DNA of 64,000 nucleotides from Solwaraspora sp. WMMD1047 (GTDB lineage: Bacteria; Actinomycetota; Actinomycetes; Mycobacteriales; Micromonosporaceae): NCBI RefSeq assembly GCF_029626155.1, contig NZ_JARUBL010000001.1:7468501-7532500 (forward strand), read 5' to 3'. Numbering within the stretch: position 1 is the first letter of the stretch; the number at the start of each line of letters is the position of its first letter. This document shows, in pieces, positions 19,069 to 28,467 of the stretch. The notes below the pieces were generated by a model, which made no database searches, was not told the origin of the DNA, and worked only from the letters and a program-made list of their open reading frames with translations. Position numbers and translations under genes: made by a program.

Positions 19069-19943
19069 GCGCCCCGACCACCACCGGACCGGCACCGGCC
19101 GCCCCCACCCCCCGGCGCCGGTTCCTACGCCGCTTCCTGCGCCACCGACCGGGCGTCGTCGCCGCGGCGCTGCTGCTGGTCATCGTGCTCGTCGCGATCG
19201 CCGCGCCACTGCTGGCCCCGGACGACCCGCTGGCCCAGAACCTCGACGGGGTGCTGCTCCCGCCGGACGCCGACCACCTGCTCGGCACCGACGACCTCGG
19301 CCGGGACGTGCTGAGCCGGCTGCTCTACGGCACCCGCATCTCGCTGCTCGCGGCGTTGCAGGGCACCGGAATCGCGATTCTGCTCGGGGTGCCGGCCGGG
19401 CTGCTGGCGGGCTACTTCGGCGGCTGGCTGGACCGCGTGATCATGACCGTGACCGACGCGGTGATGGCCTTCCCCGCCCTGGTGCTCGCGGTCGCGCTGG
19501 CCGGGGTGCTCGGCCCCAGCCTCACCAACGCGATGCTCGCGGTCGGCGTCGTGATGGCGCCCCGGGCGCTGCGCCTGGTCCGGGCCGCCGTCCTGGAGGT
19601 ACGCGAGGAGACCTACACCGAGGCGTCGCGCAGCATCGGCTCCTCGGTGACCCGCATCCTGCGCCGGCACGTGCTGCCCAACATCGCCCCGCCGCTCGTC
19701 GTCTTCACCGCGATCACCGCCGGGCACGTGATGCTGGTGGAGGCCGGCATGAGCTTCATCGGGGTCGGGGTGCAGCCGCCGGACGCGAGCTGGGGTGCCA
19801 TGCTCGGCGGTGGGTTCCGCTTCATCACCCGGGCACCGACTCTGATCATCTTCCCCGGTCTCGCGATCGCGCTCGCCGTCTTCGCCTTCACCCTGCTCGG
19901 CGACGGCATCCGCGACTCCATCGGACGAGAGGAGCGGCGATGA
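19065..19943 (+). CDS. Dpp-type ABC importer permease 2
   Basis: A 292-residue DppC-like permease that pairs with the DppB-like subunit. It has an Ala/Pro-rich cytoplasmic N-terminus, a first TM around 30-52, the family motif HLLGTDDLGRDVLSRLLYGTR, and an EAA loop (YTEASRSIGSSVTRILRRHVLPN). The GTG start overlaps the preceding stop, and the last codons overlap the following ATPase gene by 4 bp. Confidence 0.93.
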   Translation: MSAPTTTGPAPAAPTPRRRFLRRFLRHRPGVVAAALLLVIVLVAIAAPLLAPDDPLAQNLDGVLLPPDADHLLGTDDLGRDVLSRLLYGTRISLLAALQGTGIAILLGVPAGLLAGYFGGWLDRVIMTVTDAVMAFPALVLAVALAGVLGPSLTNAMLAVGVVMAPRALRLVRAAVLEVREETYTEASRSIGSSVTRILRRHVLPNIAPPLVVFTAITAGHVMLVEAGMSFIGVGVQPPDASWGAMLGGGFRFITRAPTLIIFPGLAIALAVFAFTLLGDGIRDSIGREERR

Positions 19944-20929
19944 CGGCACCGGTACTCGAGGTACGCGACCTGGCCGTCGAGGTGGCCACCGACCGCGGCT
20001 GGCTGACGGTCGTCGACGGCGTCGACTTCGAGGTGGCCGCCGGCGAGACGCTCGGCATCGTGGGCGAATCCGGCTCCGGCAAGACGGTGACCGGGTTGGC
20101 GGTCACCGGCCTGCTGGAACGGTCGGCGCGGATCCGGCGCGGCAGCGTCCGACTCGGCGGTGAGGAGCTGGTCGGACGCCCGGAGCGGGCGCTGGAGGAC
20201 ATCCGGGGAAACCGGATCAGCATGATCTTCCAGGAGCCGATGACAAGCCTCAACCCGGCCTACCCGGTGGGTGAGCAGATCGCCGAGGGGGTCCGCCGGC
20301 ACCGCGGGCTCGGCCGGCGGGCGGCGTACGGGGCCGCCGTCGCGGCGCTGGAGCGGGTCGGCATCGCCCGGGCCGCCGACCGGGCCCGCAGCTACCCGCA
20401 CGAGTTCTCCGGCGGCATGCGGCAGCGGGTCATGATCGCCATGGCCATCGTCTGCGAACCGCAGGTGCTCATCGCCGACGAGCCGACCACCGCGCTCGAC
20501 GTGACCATCCAGGCCCAGATCCTCGACCTGCTGCGCCAGATGCGCGACGACCTCGGCCTGGCGCTGGTGCTCGTCACCCACAACATGGGGGTGGTCGCCG
20601 ACCTCTGCGACCGGGTGGCGGTCATGTACGCCGGGCAACTGGTCGAGGTCTCGCCGGTCGAGGAGCTGTTCGAGAGCCCGCGACACCCGTACACGGAAGG
20701 CCTGCTGCGGGCCGTGCCCCGGCTGGAGGAGATCGACGGCAGGCTCTCCTTCATTCCCGGCGGCCCGCCGGAGCCGCACCGGATCCCGGTCGGCTGCCGC
20801 TTCCACCCGCGCTGCGCCTACCGGCACGACAGGTGTTGCGAGGCACCGGTGCCGCTGGTCGCCGCCGGGGCGCGGGCGGTCCGCTGCGTCCGTGCCGCCG
20901 AGCTGGACCTGACCGGGGTGCGGCCATGA
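19940..20929 (+). CDS. Dpp-type ABC importer ATP-binding protein (DppD-like)
   Basis: A 329-residue ATPase with Walker A GESGSGKT (42-49), Q-loop in [12 protein letters not shown], signature FSGGMRQR (155-162) and Walker B LIADE (176-180). It ends with the oligopeptide-transporter C-terminal Cys-rich domain (GCRFHPRC and DRCC), which typically holds an Fe-S cluster in this family. It works as a heterodimer with the following ATPase. Overlapping ATGA junctions on both sides indicate tight translational coupling. Confidence 0.94.
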   Translation: MTAPVLEVRDLAVEVATDRGWLTVVDGVDFEVAAGETLGIVGESGSGKTVTGLAVTGLLERSARIRRGSVRLGGEELVGRPERALEDIRGNRISMIFQEPMTSLNPAYPVGEQIAEGVRRHRGLGRRAAYGAAVAALERVGIARAADRARSYPHEFSGGMRQRVMIAMAIVCEPQVLIADEPTTALDVTIQAQILDLLRQMRDDLGLALVLVTHNMGVVADLCDRVAVMYAGQLVEVSPVEELFESPRHPYTEGLLRAVPRLEEIDGRLSFIPGGPPEPHRIPVGCRFHPRCAYRHDRCCEAPVPLVAAGARAVRCVRAAELDLTGVRP

Positions 20930-21921
20930 GCGACCTGCTGCGGGTGGCGGACCTGGCCGTCACGTTCGCCGTCCGGTCCCGGCGACTGCGCCGGCAACGG
21001 CTGCGGGTGCGGGCCGTCGACGGGGTGAGCCTCACGGTCGCGCCGGGCGAGACGCTCGCCGTCGTCGGCGAGTCCGGGTCGGGCAAGTCCACAGTGGCCC
21101 GCGCGATCCTGCGGCTGGTCCGCCCCGACGCCGGCACCGTCTGGCTGGACGGCGCCGACGTCAGCCGCTACTCGGCGCGGGAGTTCCGCAAGGTCCGCGC
21201 CAGCGTGCAGATGGTTTTCCAGGACCCCTACTCGTCGCTGGATCCGTCGATGACGGTGGCCGACAGCGTGGCCGAGCCGCTGGAGGTGCACACCAGCCTG
21301 ACCCGGGCCGCCCGGCAGCGCCGGGTCGCGGAGCTGTTCGACCTGGTCGGCCTCGCCGACCACCACCTGCACCGCTACCCGTACGAGTTCTCCGGCGGGC
21401 AGCGGCAGCGGATCGCGATCGCCCGCGCCATCGCCGTCGATCCCCGCCTGGTCATCTGCGACGAGGCGGTGAGCGCGCTCGACGTCTCCACCCAGAACCA
21501 GATCATCAACCTCCTCGGTGACCTGCGTACCCGGCTCGGCATCGGCTACCTGTTCATCTCGCACGACCTGGCCGTGGTGCGCAACCTCGCGGACCGGGTG
21601 GCCGTGATGTACCTGGGGCGGATCGTCGAGGAGGGTCCGGTCGCGCGGGTCTTCAGCGACCCCGCCCACCCCTACACGAAGGCTCTGCTGACCGCCGTCC
21701 CGGTGGCGAACCCGGCGCGGCAACGCCAACGGGAACGGGTGCCGCTGCTGGGTGAGGTGCCCGACGCGACGAATCCGCCGACCGGCTGCGCGTTCCACCC
21801 GCGCTGCCCGTTCGCGCTGCCGGTCTGCGCCACCGACCGGCCAGCACCGGTCGCCGTGCCCGGCGGCGGCCTCGCCGCCTGCCACCTGCTGGACCCGCCG
21901 GCGGACATGCCGCCAGGCTGA
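20926..21921 (+). CDS. Dpp-type ABC importer ATP-binding protein (DppF-like)
   Basis: A 331-residue partner ATPase with Walker A GESGSGKS (48-55), MVFQDPYSSLDPSMT, signature FSGGQRQR and the LVICDEAVSALDVS Walker B region. The C-terminal oligopeptide domain has CAFHPRCPF. It is the last gene of the importer. The ATG at 20926 overlaps the previous stop. The C-C hydrolase gene begins 44 bp later, so the catabolic genes probably continue on the same transcript. Confidence 0.94.
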   Translation: MSDLLRVADLAVTFAVRSRRLRRQRLRVRAVDGVSLTVAPGETLAVVGESGSGKSTVARAILRLVRPDAGTVWLDGADVSRYSAREFRKVRASVQMVFQDPYSSLDPSMTVADSVAEPLEVHTSLTRAARQRRVAELFDLVGLADHHLHRYPYEFSGGQRQRIAIARAIAVDPRLVICDEAVSALDVSTQNQIINLLGDLRTRLGIGYLFISHDLAVVRNLADRVAVMYLGRIVEEGPVARVFSDPAHPYTKALLTAVPVANPARQRQRERVPLLGEVPDATNPPTGCAFHPRCPFALPVCATDRPAPVAVPGGGLAACHLLDPPADMPPG

Positions 21922-21965
21922 ACGGGACCGTTGGCGAGCGCGGCCGGGTTGCGCAGACTGCCGGC

Positions 21966-22931
21966 ATGCCGCTGACCGAGGAAGACCTGATGCACGTACC
22001 CGGCCTGTTGAGCCGGTGGGCGCTGCTGCCCGGCGGGGTACGCGCGCACTACGTCACGGCGGGCGAGACCGGACCGGCGGTCGTGCTGCTGCACGGCGGA
22101 ATCGCCGGCTCCTCCGGCCTGGCCGGCTGGCGCAGCGTCGCGGGCTTCCTCGGCGCCAACGGTTTTCGCGTCTACTGTCCCGACCTGCCGGGGTTCGGGC
22201 TGACCGTCGACGCCGCCGACTTCTACCGGGCCGGGCCGGTCGGGCACCGCGACTTCGTCCACGATTTCGCCGACGCCCTGGTGCTCGACCGGTTCCACCT
22301 GGGCGGCAACTCGATGGGCTGCGCGGTGGCCGCGTACTTTCTGGTCACCCATCCGCACCGGGTGACCTCCTTCGCGCTGGTCGCCGGCAGCGTCGGCGAC
22401 CTGGTCGCCGACCCGCCGGTGCCGACCGCCAACGGGCGCGCCCGCACCCGGCGGTTCGACGGCACCGCCGCCTCGATGCGGGAGATGCTCACCTCGATCG
22501 TGCTGGACCCGGCGACCATCTCCGACGACCTGGTGGAGATGCGGACCCGGCACGCGCTCCGCAACGAGGCCGCCTACCGGCGGCACCAGCAGGCCCCCCG
22601 CGACGCGACCACCGCGGTGGCGCTGGCCACGAAGGGGCGGCTGGACCGCCTCGGCATCCCGGGAATCTACGTGTACGGCCGCCAGGATCGGCTCATCTCG
22701 GCCGAGGACCGCGGGTACGCCCAGGAGGACGCCCTCCCCGGGGTGCAGTTCTTCTACCCCGACCGGTGCGGCCACCAGGCCCAGACGGACCGGCCGGACG
22801 TGGTCGGTCCGCTGCTGCTCGAACTGTTCCGCGACGGCGTGGTGTCCGGTCCGACCGCCGAGTCGGCCGGCGTCTCCGACCGCCGTCCGGTGAACCCCGA
22901 TCTCGTCGCCGCCGCAAAGGAGCACCCGTGA
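21966..22931 (+). CDS. Meta-cleavage product hydrolase (alpha/beta-hydrolase, MhpC/BphD/HsaD type)
   Basis: A 321-residue C-C bond hydrolase predicted to split the extradiol ring-fission product into 2-hydroxypenta-2,4-dienoate and a carboxylic acid. The triad is visible: S116 in GGNSMGC, D241 in GRQDR and H270 in CGHQAQ; HGG at 43-45 gives the oxyanion hole. The last 30 residues extend beyond the usual fold. The residue at the conserved tail of the lid is not diagnostic of substrate. An alternative ATG at 21990 has a better ribosome-binding site (GAGGAA) and would remove 8 residues. It overlaps the dioxygenase beta gene by 4 bp (GTGA). Confidence 0.88.
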   Translation: MPLTEEDLMHVPGLLSRWALLPGGVRAHYVTAGETGPAVVLLHGGIAGSSGLAGWRSVAGFLGANGFRVYCPDLPGFGLTVDAADFYRAGPVGHRDFVHDFADALVLDRFHLGGNSMGCAVAAYFLVTHPHRVTSFALVAGSVGDLVADPPVPTANGRARTRRFDGTAASMREMLTSIVLDPATISDDLVEMRTRHALRNEAAYRRHQQAPRDATTAVALATKGRLDRLGIPGIYVYGRQDRLISAEDRGYAQEDALPGVQFFYPDRCGHQAQTDRPDVVGPLLLELFRDGVVSGPTAESAGVSDRRPVNPDLVAAAKEHP

Positions 22932-23476
22932 ACCCGACGACGGAACGGCTCGCGCCGTGCATCGAGGATCCGGCCCTGCAGCACTCGATCGAGCAGTTCC
23001 TCTTCGACGAGGCCGACCTGCTCGACAGTTGGCGCTTCGACGACTGGCTCACCCTGATGGCGCCCGACGTCCACTACTGGATGCCGACCCGCTCCAACCG
23101 GCTGGCCCGGGAGCGGGACCGGCAGATCGCGGCTCCCGACGAGGCGGCCTACTTCGACGAGAACTTCGACCACCTGCGGCAGCGGGTGTTCCGGCTCAAC
23201 ACCGGCTTCGCCTGGTCGGAGGAGCCGCCGTCGCGGACCCGCCACCTGATCACGAACGTCCGGGTCCGGCCGGGCCGAATCTCCGACGAGTACGCCGTCG
23301 AGTCGAGCTTCTACGTCTACCAGACCCGGATGGAGCGCGACCTCGACGTCTTCGTCGGCAAGCGGTTCGACCTGCTACGGCGGGCCGACAACCCGTACGG
23401 CTGGCAGCTGGTCCGGCGCAAGGTGCTGTTGGACATGGCGACGCTGATGGCCAAAGGTCTGTCGATCTTCTTCTGA
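22928..23476 (+). CDS. Aromatic-ring-hydroxylating dioxygenase, beta subunit
   Basis: A 182-residue structural subunit of the Rieske dioxygenase (NTF2-like fold). Family segments are FLFDEADLLDSWRFDDWLTLMAPDVHYWMP, TRHLITNVRV and FYVYQTRMERDLDVFVGKRFDLLRR. It builds the alpha3beta3 hexamer with the alpha subunit from 13109. The GTG start is supported by AAGGAG 7 nt upstream and overlaps the hydrolase stop. Separation from the alpha gene by a complete transporter is unusual. Confidence 0.9.
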   Translation: MNPTTERLAPCIEDPALQHSIEQFLFDEADLLDSWRFDDWLTLMAPDVHYWMPTRSNRLARERDRQIAAPDEAAYFDENFDHLRQRVFRLNTGFAWSEEPPSRTRHLITNVRVRPGRISDEYAVESSFYVYQTRMERDLDVFVGKRFDLLRRADNPYGWQLVRRKVLLDMATLMAKGLSIFF

Positions 23477-23488
23477 GGAGTCAGGGTG

Positions 23489-24352
23489 ATGGGTGACATC
23501 TACGGGCTGGGTTACGTCGGCCTGCGGTCCGAGAAGATCGAGCAGTGGCGGGACTTCGCCACCACCGTGCTGGGCATGCAGGTCGCCGAACCGCCCGCCG
23601 GGGAAGAGGATTCGCTCTACCTGCGGATGGACGAGCGGGCCTGGCGGTACGCGGTGGCGCCCGGGCCGGAGGATCTGGACTACGTCGGCTGGGAGGCGCG
23701 TGGCCCGGACGAACTCGACCGGCTGGCCACCGCCCTGATCGCCGCGGGCTACTCCGCCGAGGAGGCGCCGGACCTCGCGGTCACCCGCCGGGTGGCCCGG
23801 GTGGTCCGCAGCGCCGACCCGGCCGGCAACCCGGTCGAGCTGTTCTGCGGCGCACGCGAGACCCGCGCGCCGTTCAGTTCACCGACCGGGGTGCGGTTCG
23901 TCACCGGCGACCTGGGCATCGGGCACGTCGTGCTCGGCATGCCCGACCTCGCCGAGGCTAAGCGGTACTACCTGTCCACGCTGGGCTTCCGGGTCAGCGA
24001 CACCCACGGCACCACCCACTTCTGCCACGTCAACGGCCGGCACCACAGCCTCGCCTTCCGCGCCGAGCCGGGCGAGCCGAGCACCTTCAAGCACTGCATG
24101 GTCGAGGTCGCCGACCTGGACATGGTCGGCCGGACCCTCGACATCGTGAACTCCGGGGCGGCGCCGCTGGCCAACGGGCTCGGCCGGCACAGCAACGACC
24201 AGGCCGTCTCGTTCTACGTGAAGACCCCGTCGGGCTTCGAGGTCGAGTACGGCGCCTGCGCACGACTGGTCGACGACGGCTGGACGACCCGGACCTACGA
24301 GTCAACAAGCATGTGGGGTCATCACCGGCTGCTGCCGGTCACCGGGGTGTGA
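23489..24352 (+). CDS. Type I extradiol ring-cleavage dioxygenase (BphC/HsaC-like)
   Basis: A 287-residue two-domain VOC-fold enzyme that cleaves a catechol next to the hydroxyls. By comparison with BphC, the iron ligands are H146 (GIGHVVL), H202 (FKHCMVEV) and E253 (GFEVEYG). The second-sphere residues H186, H234 and Y243 are also present. The ATG at 23489 is preferred to the GTG at 23486 because GAGGAG is 8 nt upstream. The 3' end overlaps the convergent MarR gene by 31 bp. Products feed the adjacent hydrolase. Confidence 0.92.
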   Translation: MGDIYGLGYVGLRSEKIEQWRDFATTVLGMQVAEPPAGEEDSLYLRMDERAWRYAVAPGPEDLDYVGWEARGPDELDRLATALIAAGYSAEEAPDLAVTRRVARVVRSADPAGNPVELFCGARETRAPFSSPTGVRFVTGDLGIGHVVLGMPDLAEAKRYYLSTLGFRVSDTHGTTHFCHVNGRHHSLAFRAEPGEPSTFKHCMVEVADLDMVGRTLDIVNSGAAPLANGLGRHSNDQAVSFYVKTPSGFEVEYGACARLVDDGWTTRTYESTSMWGHHRLLPVTGV

Positions 24353-24858
24353 CCGGCGGCGGCCGGCGGGCCGGCTTTCTCGGGCGCGGGCGCGGCTGCC
24401 TGGGCCGGCGCGGGTTCCGGGGCCGGCGTCAGCAACGCCTCCAACACCTCGATCGCCTCGACCAGCACGGCCCGCTGGCGGTCGTCGAGCAGTTCGATCC
24501 GCTGGGCGAACCGCGCGGTACGCGTCTCCCGCAGCTGATCGAGTAGCTGCTGGCCGGCGTCGGTGACGCAGACGAACGAGGAGCGCCGGTCCTGCGGGTC
24601 GACGATCCGGCTCACCAGCCCGCGCGTCTGCAGCCAGTCGATTCCCTTGCTCAGGGTGCCCGGCGCGACGCCCTCCCGCTCGGCCAGCTCGCCCAGCCGC
24701 AGCGGCCCGTACGCCTCGATCGTGACCAGGTTGGAGAGCTGCGAGGGCGTCAGCTCGCCGTCCTGGTTCTGCCGGAACTGCCGGTAGAGGCGACCGACGA
24801 CGACCCGGAGCCCGGAGGCGAGGTCGGTGGTCCGCGGCGCCGGTTCCATACCGGACAT
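24322..24858 (-). CDS. MarR-family transcriptional regulator
   Basis: A 178-residue winged-helix protein. The core includes [47 protein letters not shown] (recognition helix) and the wing [14 protein letters not shown]. The C-terminus has an extra Ala/Pro-rich tail of about 30 residues. It is encoded convergently with the extradiol gene and divergently from the acetaldehyde dehydrogenase gene. A 19-bp inverted repeat lies in that gap, so it probably controls the lower-pathway genes in response to an aromatic ligand (inference). The start at 24858 (MSGMEP) is chosen at the domain boundary; 24849 is an alternative. Confidence 0.85.
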   Translation of the reverse strand: MSGMEPAPRTTDLASGLRVVVGRLYRQFRQNQDGELTPSQLSNLVTIEAYGPLRLGELAEREGVAPGTLSKGIDWLQTRGLVSRIVDPQDRRSSFVCVTDAGQQLLDQLRETRTARFAQRIELLDDRQRAVLVEAIEVLEALLTPAPEPAPAQAAAPAPEKAGPPAAAGHTPVTGSSR

Positions 24859-24892
24859 GCTACGCCTGCGCGCCGACCTGGTCGGACACCCA

Positions 24893-24911
24893 CGTTCCGA
24901 CCTCTGGAACG
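24893..24911. promoter_or_regulatory. Candidate MarR operator
   Basis: CGTTCC-N7-GGAACG is a perfect inverted repeat in the 116-bp divergent gap between the MarR gene and the acetaldehyde dehydrogenase gene. Its size suits a MarR dimer. Its right half (TGGAACGA) partly resembles the CCNGAACGATC motif seen upstream of other operons. Confidence 0.5.
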
Positions 24912-24974
24912 ACGCGGTTCTGCCCGGTCTGCCGCCGTGGAAGCCTCCGATCCGTCGATGGGAGGTGGTGCGGC

Positions 24975-25850
24975 GTGGGTCGTGTCCCGTGTGCGGTGCT
25001 CGGGTCGGGCAATATCGGCACCGACCTGATGTACAAGCTGATCCGCTCACCCGAGCTCGAACTCACCGCCGTGGTCGGCATCGACCCGGCCTCCGAGGGG
25101 CTGGCCCGGGCCCGGCACCGCGGCCTCGACGCGCCGGCCGAGGGGGTCGACTGGATCCTGGCCCACCCCGACCAGTGCCGCATCGTCTTCGACGCGACCT
25201 CCGCCGCGGCCCACCGCGCGGCCGCGCCCCGGCTGGCCGACGCCGGGCTGCGCAGCCTCGACCTGACCCCGGCCAAGGTCGGCCCGGGCGTCGTGCCGGT
25301 GGTGAACCTGGACGCGCACCTCGACGCCCCCGACGTCAACCTGGTCACCTGCGGCGGCCAGGCGACGATCCCGATCGTGGCCGCGGTCTCCGCCGTCACC
25401 CCGGTGCCGTACGCCGAGATCGTCTCCACCATCTCCAGCCGCTCGGCCGGACCCGGCACCCGGCAGAGCATCGACGAGTTCACCCGGACCACCGGCGCCG
25501 GCCTGGTGACGATCGGCGGCGCCCGGCACGGCAAGGCCATCATCATCCTCAACCCGGTGAAGCCGCCGATGCTGATGCGCTGCGCCGTCTTCTGCGAGAT
25601 CGCCGACGACGCCGACCAGGCGGCCGTGCGGGCCTCGATCGTGGCGACCGCCGCCCGGGTGGCGGCCTACGTGCCGGGCTACCGGGTCCGCGGGGAGCCG
25701 GTCTTCGACCCGGGCCGGGTGACCGTCTTCGTCGAGGTGGAGGGGGCCGGCGACTACCTGCCCACGTACGCCGGCAATCTCGACATCATGACCGCGGCGG
25801 CGGTGGCGGTGGGCGAGCGGGTGGCACTGCGCTCGGAGGTCTCGGCATGA
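24975..25850 (+). CDS. mhpF: Acetaldehyde dehydrogenase (acylating)
   Basis: A 291-residue enzyme converting acetaldehyde (or propanal) to acetyl-CoA (propionyl-CoA) with NAD and CoA. It has the Rossmann motif [14 protein letters not shown] at the N-terminus, the catalytic Cys126 in [10 protein letters not shown], and the [10 protein letters not shown] tail. This matches MhpF, BphJ, DmpF and HsaG. The GTG start has GGAGG 9 nt upstream. The aldolase gene overlaps by 4 bp, as expected since the two enzymes form a substrate-channelling complex in this family. Confidence 0.94.
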   Translation: MGRVPCAVLGSGNIGTDLMYKLIRSPELELTAVVGIDPASEGLARARHRGLDAPAEGVDWILAHPDQCRIVFDATSAAAHRAAAPRLADAGLRSLDLTPAKVGPGVVPVVNLDAHLDAPDVNLVTCGGQATIPIVAAVSAVTPVPYAEIVSTISSRSAGPGTRQSIDEFTRTTGAGLVTIGGARHGKAIIILNPVKPPMLMRCAVFCEIADDADQAAVRASIVATAARVAAYVPGYRVRGEPVFDPGRVTVFVEVEGAGDYLPTYAGNLDIMTAAAVAVGERVALRSEVSA

Positions 25851-26881
25851 CGGCCCGGCTGACCGCGGCCCAACAGGCCGGCCTGGTGGTGGTCGACTCG
25901 ACGCTGCGCGACGGCAGCCACGCGATAAGCCACCAGTTCACCACCGGTCACGCCGCCGCCGTCGCGGGCGCGTTGCAGACCGCGGGCGTCCCGGTCATCG
26001 AGGTGAGTCACGGCGACGGCCTGGGCGGCTCGTCGCTGTCCTACGGCCGGTCCGCCGTCGACGAGCTCGCCCTGGTGGCGGCGGCCGCCGAGGCCGCACC
26101 GGACGCGGCGATCGCGGTGCTGCTGCTGCCCGGCATCGGGGTCGGCGAGGACCTGCGGCGGGCCCGCGACGCCGGGGCCCGGATGGCCCGGGTGGCGACC
26201 CACTGCACGGAGGCCGATGTCGGCATCCAACACCTCGGGCTCGCCCGCGACCTGGGCCTGACGGCCGTCGGGTTCCTGATGATGGCCCACCGCAGCAGTC
26301 CTGAGGAGCTGGCCGGGCAGGCCCGGATAATGGCCGACGCCGGGGCGCAGGTGGTCTACGTGACCGACTCGGCCGGCGCGCTGACCCCGGCCGAGGTCCG
26401 CGACCGGGTCGGCGCGCTCCGGGCCACCCTGCCGGCCGAGGTGGCGATCGGGATCCACGCCCATCACAACCTCAACCTGTCGGTCGGCAACTCGCTGGCC
26501 GCGGTGGAGGCCGGCGCGACCTGGATCGACGGCTGCCTCGCCGGGATGGGGGCCGGCGGCGGCAACACCCCCACCGAGTCGTTGGTCGCGGCCCTGGGAC
26601 GCGGCGACCGTCCGGTCGACATCGCGTTGATGCCGTTGCTGGACGCCGCCGACGACATCGTGCGCCCGCTGCTGCCCCGACCGCTGACCATCGACCGGGA
26701 GGTCACGATCCTCGGGGTCGCCGGGGTCTACTCCTCGTTCCTGCGGCACGCGGAACGGGCCGCCGAACGGTTCGCCGTACCGGTCGCGGAGATCCTGCTG
26801 GAGGCCGGTCGACGGGAGGCCGTCGGCGGGCAGGAGGACCTGCTCATCGAGATCGCCGCGGAACTGTCCACCACCGGCTGA
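25847..26881 (+). CDS. dmpG: 4-hydroxy-2-oxovalerate aldolase
   Basis: A 344-residue DmpG/MhpE/HsaF-type class II aldolase producing pyruvate and acetaldehyde from 4-hydroxy-2-oxovalerate. The HMGL-like barrel starts with DSTLRDGSH (R21 and D22, catalytic and metal). The metal histidines H204 and H206 are in GIHAHHN. The C-terminal communication domain that binds the dehydrogenase is present. The ATG overlaps the dehydrogenase stop. This completes the lower meta-cleavage pathway with the hydratase at 12102. Confidence 0.94.
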   Translation: MTARLTAAQQAGLVVVDSTLRDGSHAISHQFTTGHAAAVAGALQTAGVPVIEVSHGDGLGGSSLSYGRSAVDELALVAAAAEAAPDAAIAVLLLPGIGVGEDLRRARDAGARMARVATHCTEADVGIQHLGLARDLGLTAVGFLMMAHRSSPEELAGQARIMADAGAQVVYVTDSAGALTPAEVRDRVGALRATLPAEVAIGIHAHHNLNLSVGNSLAAVEAGATWIDGCLAGMGAGGGNTPTESLVAALGRGDRPVDIALMPLLDAADDIVRPLLPRPLTIDREVTILGVAGVYSSFLRHAERAAERFAVPVAEILLEAGRREAVGGQEDLLIEIAAELSTTG

Positions 26882-26984
26882 GTGGGAGTCACCCGATGCG
26901 CCGCGGCGACCTCGCGGCACCGTGTCCCGCCAGGGTGAACGCCGCCGTTGAGGCCCGCCCACCGGGCGACCTACGGTGGCGCGC

Positions 26985-28073
26985 ATGAACGCTGAGCCGA
27001 TGACGACCTTCCCCGCCCAACGGCTGCACCGGGTCGGCGTGGTGGTCAAGGACCTGCGGACCGCGGCCCGCAACTACGCCGAGATCTTCGGGATCGACAA
27101 CTGGGCGGTGTCCGAGCTCGGGTCCGACCGGCTCTCCTCGACCACGATCCGGGGCCGGGTGGTGCGGCACAGCTACCGGACGGCGGTCGGCACCACCCCG
27201 TCCGGCGTGGTCACCTTCGAGCTGGTCGAGGCCGGTCCCGGCGAGAGCACCTTCACCATCCAGCGCTGCTCGCGGGGGCCGGGGGTGCACCACCTCACGC
27301 TGGCCGTGGTCGACGAGGAACGCGCGGCGGCGGTCGAGGAGTTCCTCGCCAGCCGCGGCGTGCCGGTCGCCCAGACCGGGCTGGTGGACGGCACCCTGCG
27401 GCACCTCGACTTCGACACCCGTGCCCTGCTCGGCGGCTACTACCTGCGGCTCGCCGTCGACCTGGACGGCACCCACCCGGACGGTGGGCCGCCCGCCGAC
27501 GAGCGGTGGGACCTCTCCGGCGAGTACGCCCGCCCCGCCGGGGTGGAGCCGATGGAGGTCAGCCAGCTGCACCACTTCGGCGTGGTGGTGAACGACGTGG
27601 TCGGGTCGGTGGCCCGCTACGCCGACGTGTTCGGCATCAAGAGCTGGAACTTCATGAACTGGCGGACCGAGCCGGGTCGGCTGGACAACCCGTTCTACAA
27701 GGGAGCGCCGGTCAACCACGAGTACTTCTGCGGCATGGGTTTCGACTTCCGCGAGTTCGGTTTCGAGATCATCCAGCCCACCTTCGGGCCCAGCCACTAC
27801 CGGGAGGACTTCCTCCGCGAGGTGGGCGAGGGCGTGCACCACATGCAGCTGTTCTACCCGCGCGACGCCGACCACTGGCAGCAGGTCGCCGACTGGCTGG
27901 CGCCGCTCGGCGTACCGGTGGTGATGGGCTCGACCCTGCGCGGCGGCGCGACGACGTTCTACTACCTGGACACCCGCGAGGCCCTCGGCGGCTGGACGAT
28001 CGAGGCGACGCTGCGGCACGCCGGCGCCGATCCGGCGAAGCGCGTCTACGACTTCGTCTCCACCTTCGACTGA
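26985..28073 (+). CDS. Tandem VOC-domain protein of unknown reaction
   Basis: A 362-residue protein made of two similar VOC halves. LHRVGVVVKDLRTAARNYAEIFGI near residue 15 pairs with LHHFGVVVNDVVGSVARYADVFGI near 195, and GVHHLTLAV (about 105) with GVHHMQLFY (about 282). Each half keeps His residues where VOC metal ligands sit, resembling methylmalonyl-CoA-epimerase or glyoxalase folds more than extradiol dioxygenases. It could be an epimerase, isomerase or a second ring-cleavage enzyme; I cannot choose. The start is ATG at 26985 (GTG at 26976 is possible). Its last seven codons including the stop are duplicated just downstream. Confidence 0.75.
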   Translation: MNAEPMTTFPAQRLHRVGVVVKDLRTAARNYAEIFGIDNWAVSELGSDRLSSTTIRGRVVRHSYRTAVGTTPSGVVTFELVEAGPGESTFTIQRCSRGPGVHHLTLAVVDEERAAAVEEFLASRGVPVAQTGLVDGTLRHLDFDTRALLGGYYLRLAVDLDGTHPDGGPPADERWDLSGEYARPAGVEPMEVSQLHHFGVVVNDVVGSVARYADVFGIKSWNFMNWRTEPGRLDNPFYKGAPVNHEYFCGMGFDFREFGFEIIQPTFGPSHYREDFLREVGEGVHHMQLFYPRDADHWQQVADWLAPLGVPVVMGSTLRGGATTFYYLDTREALGGWTIEATLRHAGADPAKRVYDFVSTFD

Positions 28074-28094
28074 TTTGTCTCCACCTTCCACTGA
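28053..28094 (+). repeat. 21-bp tandem duplication of the VOC gene's 3' end
   Basis: 28053-28073 (last seven codons with TGA) is repeated as 28074-28094 with 19 of 21 bases identical. It stays in frame, so the second copy also ends in TGA. Confidence 0.85.
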
Positions 28095-28105
28095 GGAGTC
28101 AACCG

Positions 28106-28438
28106 ATGCCGATCCGGGTCGTGGTCAACACCCATGCCGACGAACACACCGTGGACGAGCTGACCGCGTACTGGCGTGACAAGTGCCGGACCTGCGAGGG
28201 CGAACGCGGCAACCTGCAGTACGAGGTGTTCCGCAGCATCACCCATCCGGAGAACTTCGCGCTGCTGGAGCTCTGGGCCGACCAGGAGTCCTACGACGAG
28301 CACTGGGCCGCCGAGCTGGCGCGCAAGAAGCCGCTGCCGCGGCGGGCGCCGCGCCGGGTGGGCCGCGACGGCGTGGAGTTCTACTTCGACCAGCGCTACT
28401 ACGTCTACGTCGACGGCCGCTGGCAACCGAAGGAGTAG
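28106..28438 (+). CDS. Small antibiotic-biosynthesis-monooxygenase (ABM)-like protein
   Basis: A 110-residue dimeric alpha/beta-barrel type protein. The segment CEGERGNLQYEVFRSITHPENFALLELWADQESYDEHW is the ABM/YgiN pattern (quinol monooxygenase-like). The C-terminal part (VEFYFDQRYYVYVDG) is aromatic-rich. GAGGAG 7 nt upstream supports the ATG at 28106. It lies 32 bp after the tandem VOC gene, inside the same transcript. It may oxidise or isomerise a phenolic intermediate; the role is not known. Confidence 0.75.
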   Translation: MPIRVVVNTHADEHTVDELTAYWRDKCRTCEGERGNLQYEVFRSITHPENFALLELWADQESYDEHWAAELARKKPLPRRAPRRVGRDGVEFYFDQRYYVYVDGRWQPKE

Positions 28439-28467
28439 TCGGCGGCCGCTGACAGCCGAAGGGCTAG
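28409..28467 (+). repeat. 29-bp tandem duplication of the ABM gene's 3' end
   Basis: 28409-28438 (the last codons with TAG) is repeated at 28438-28467, with 25 of 30 bases identical. The second copy overlaps the convergent reductase gene's stop region. Confidence 0.75.
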
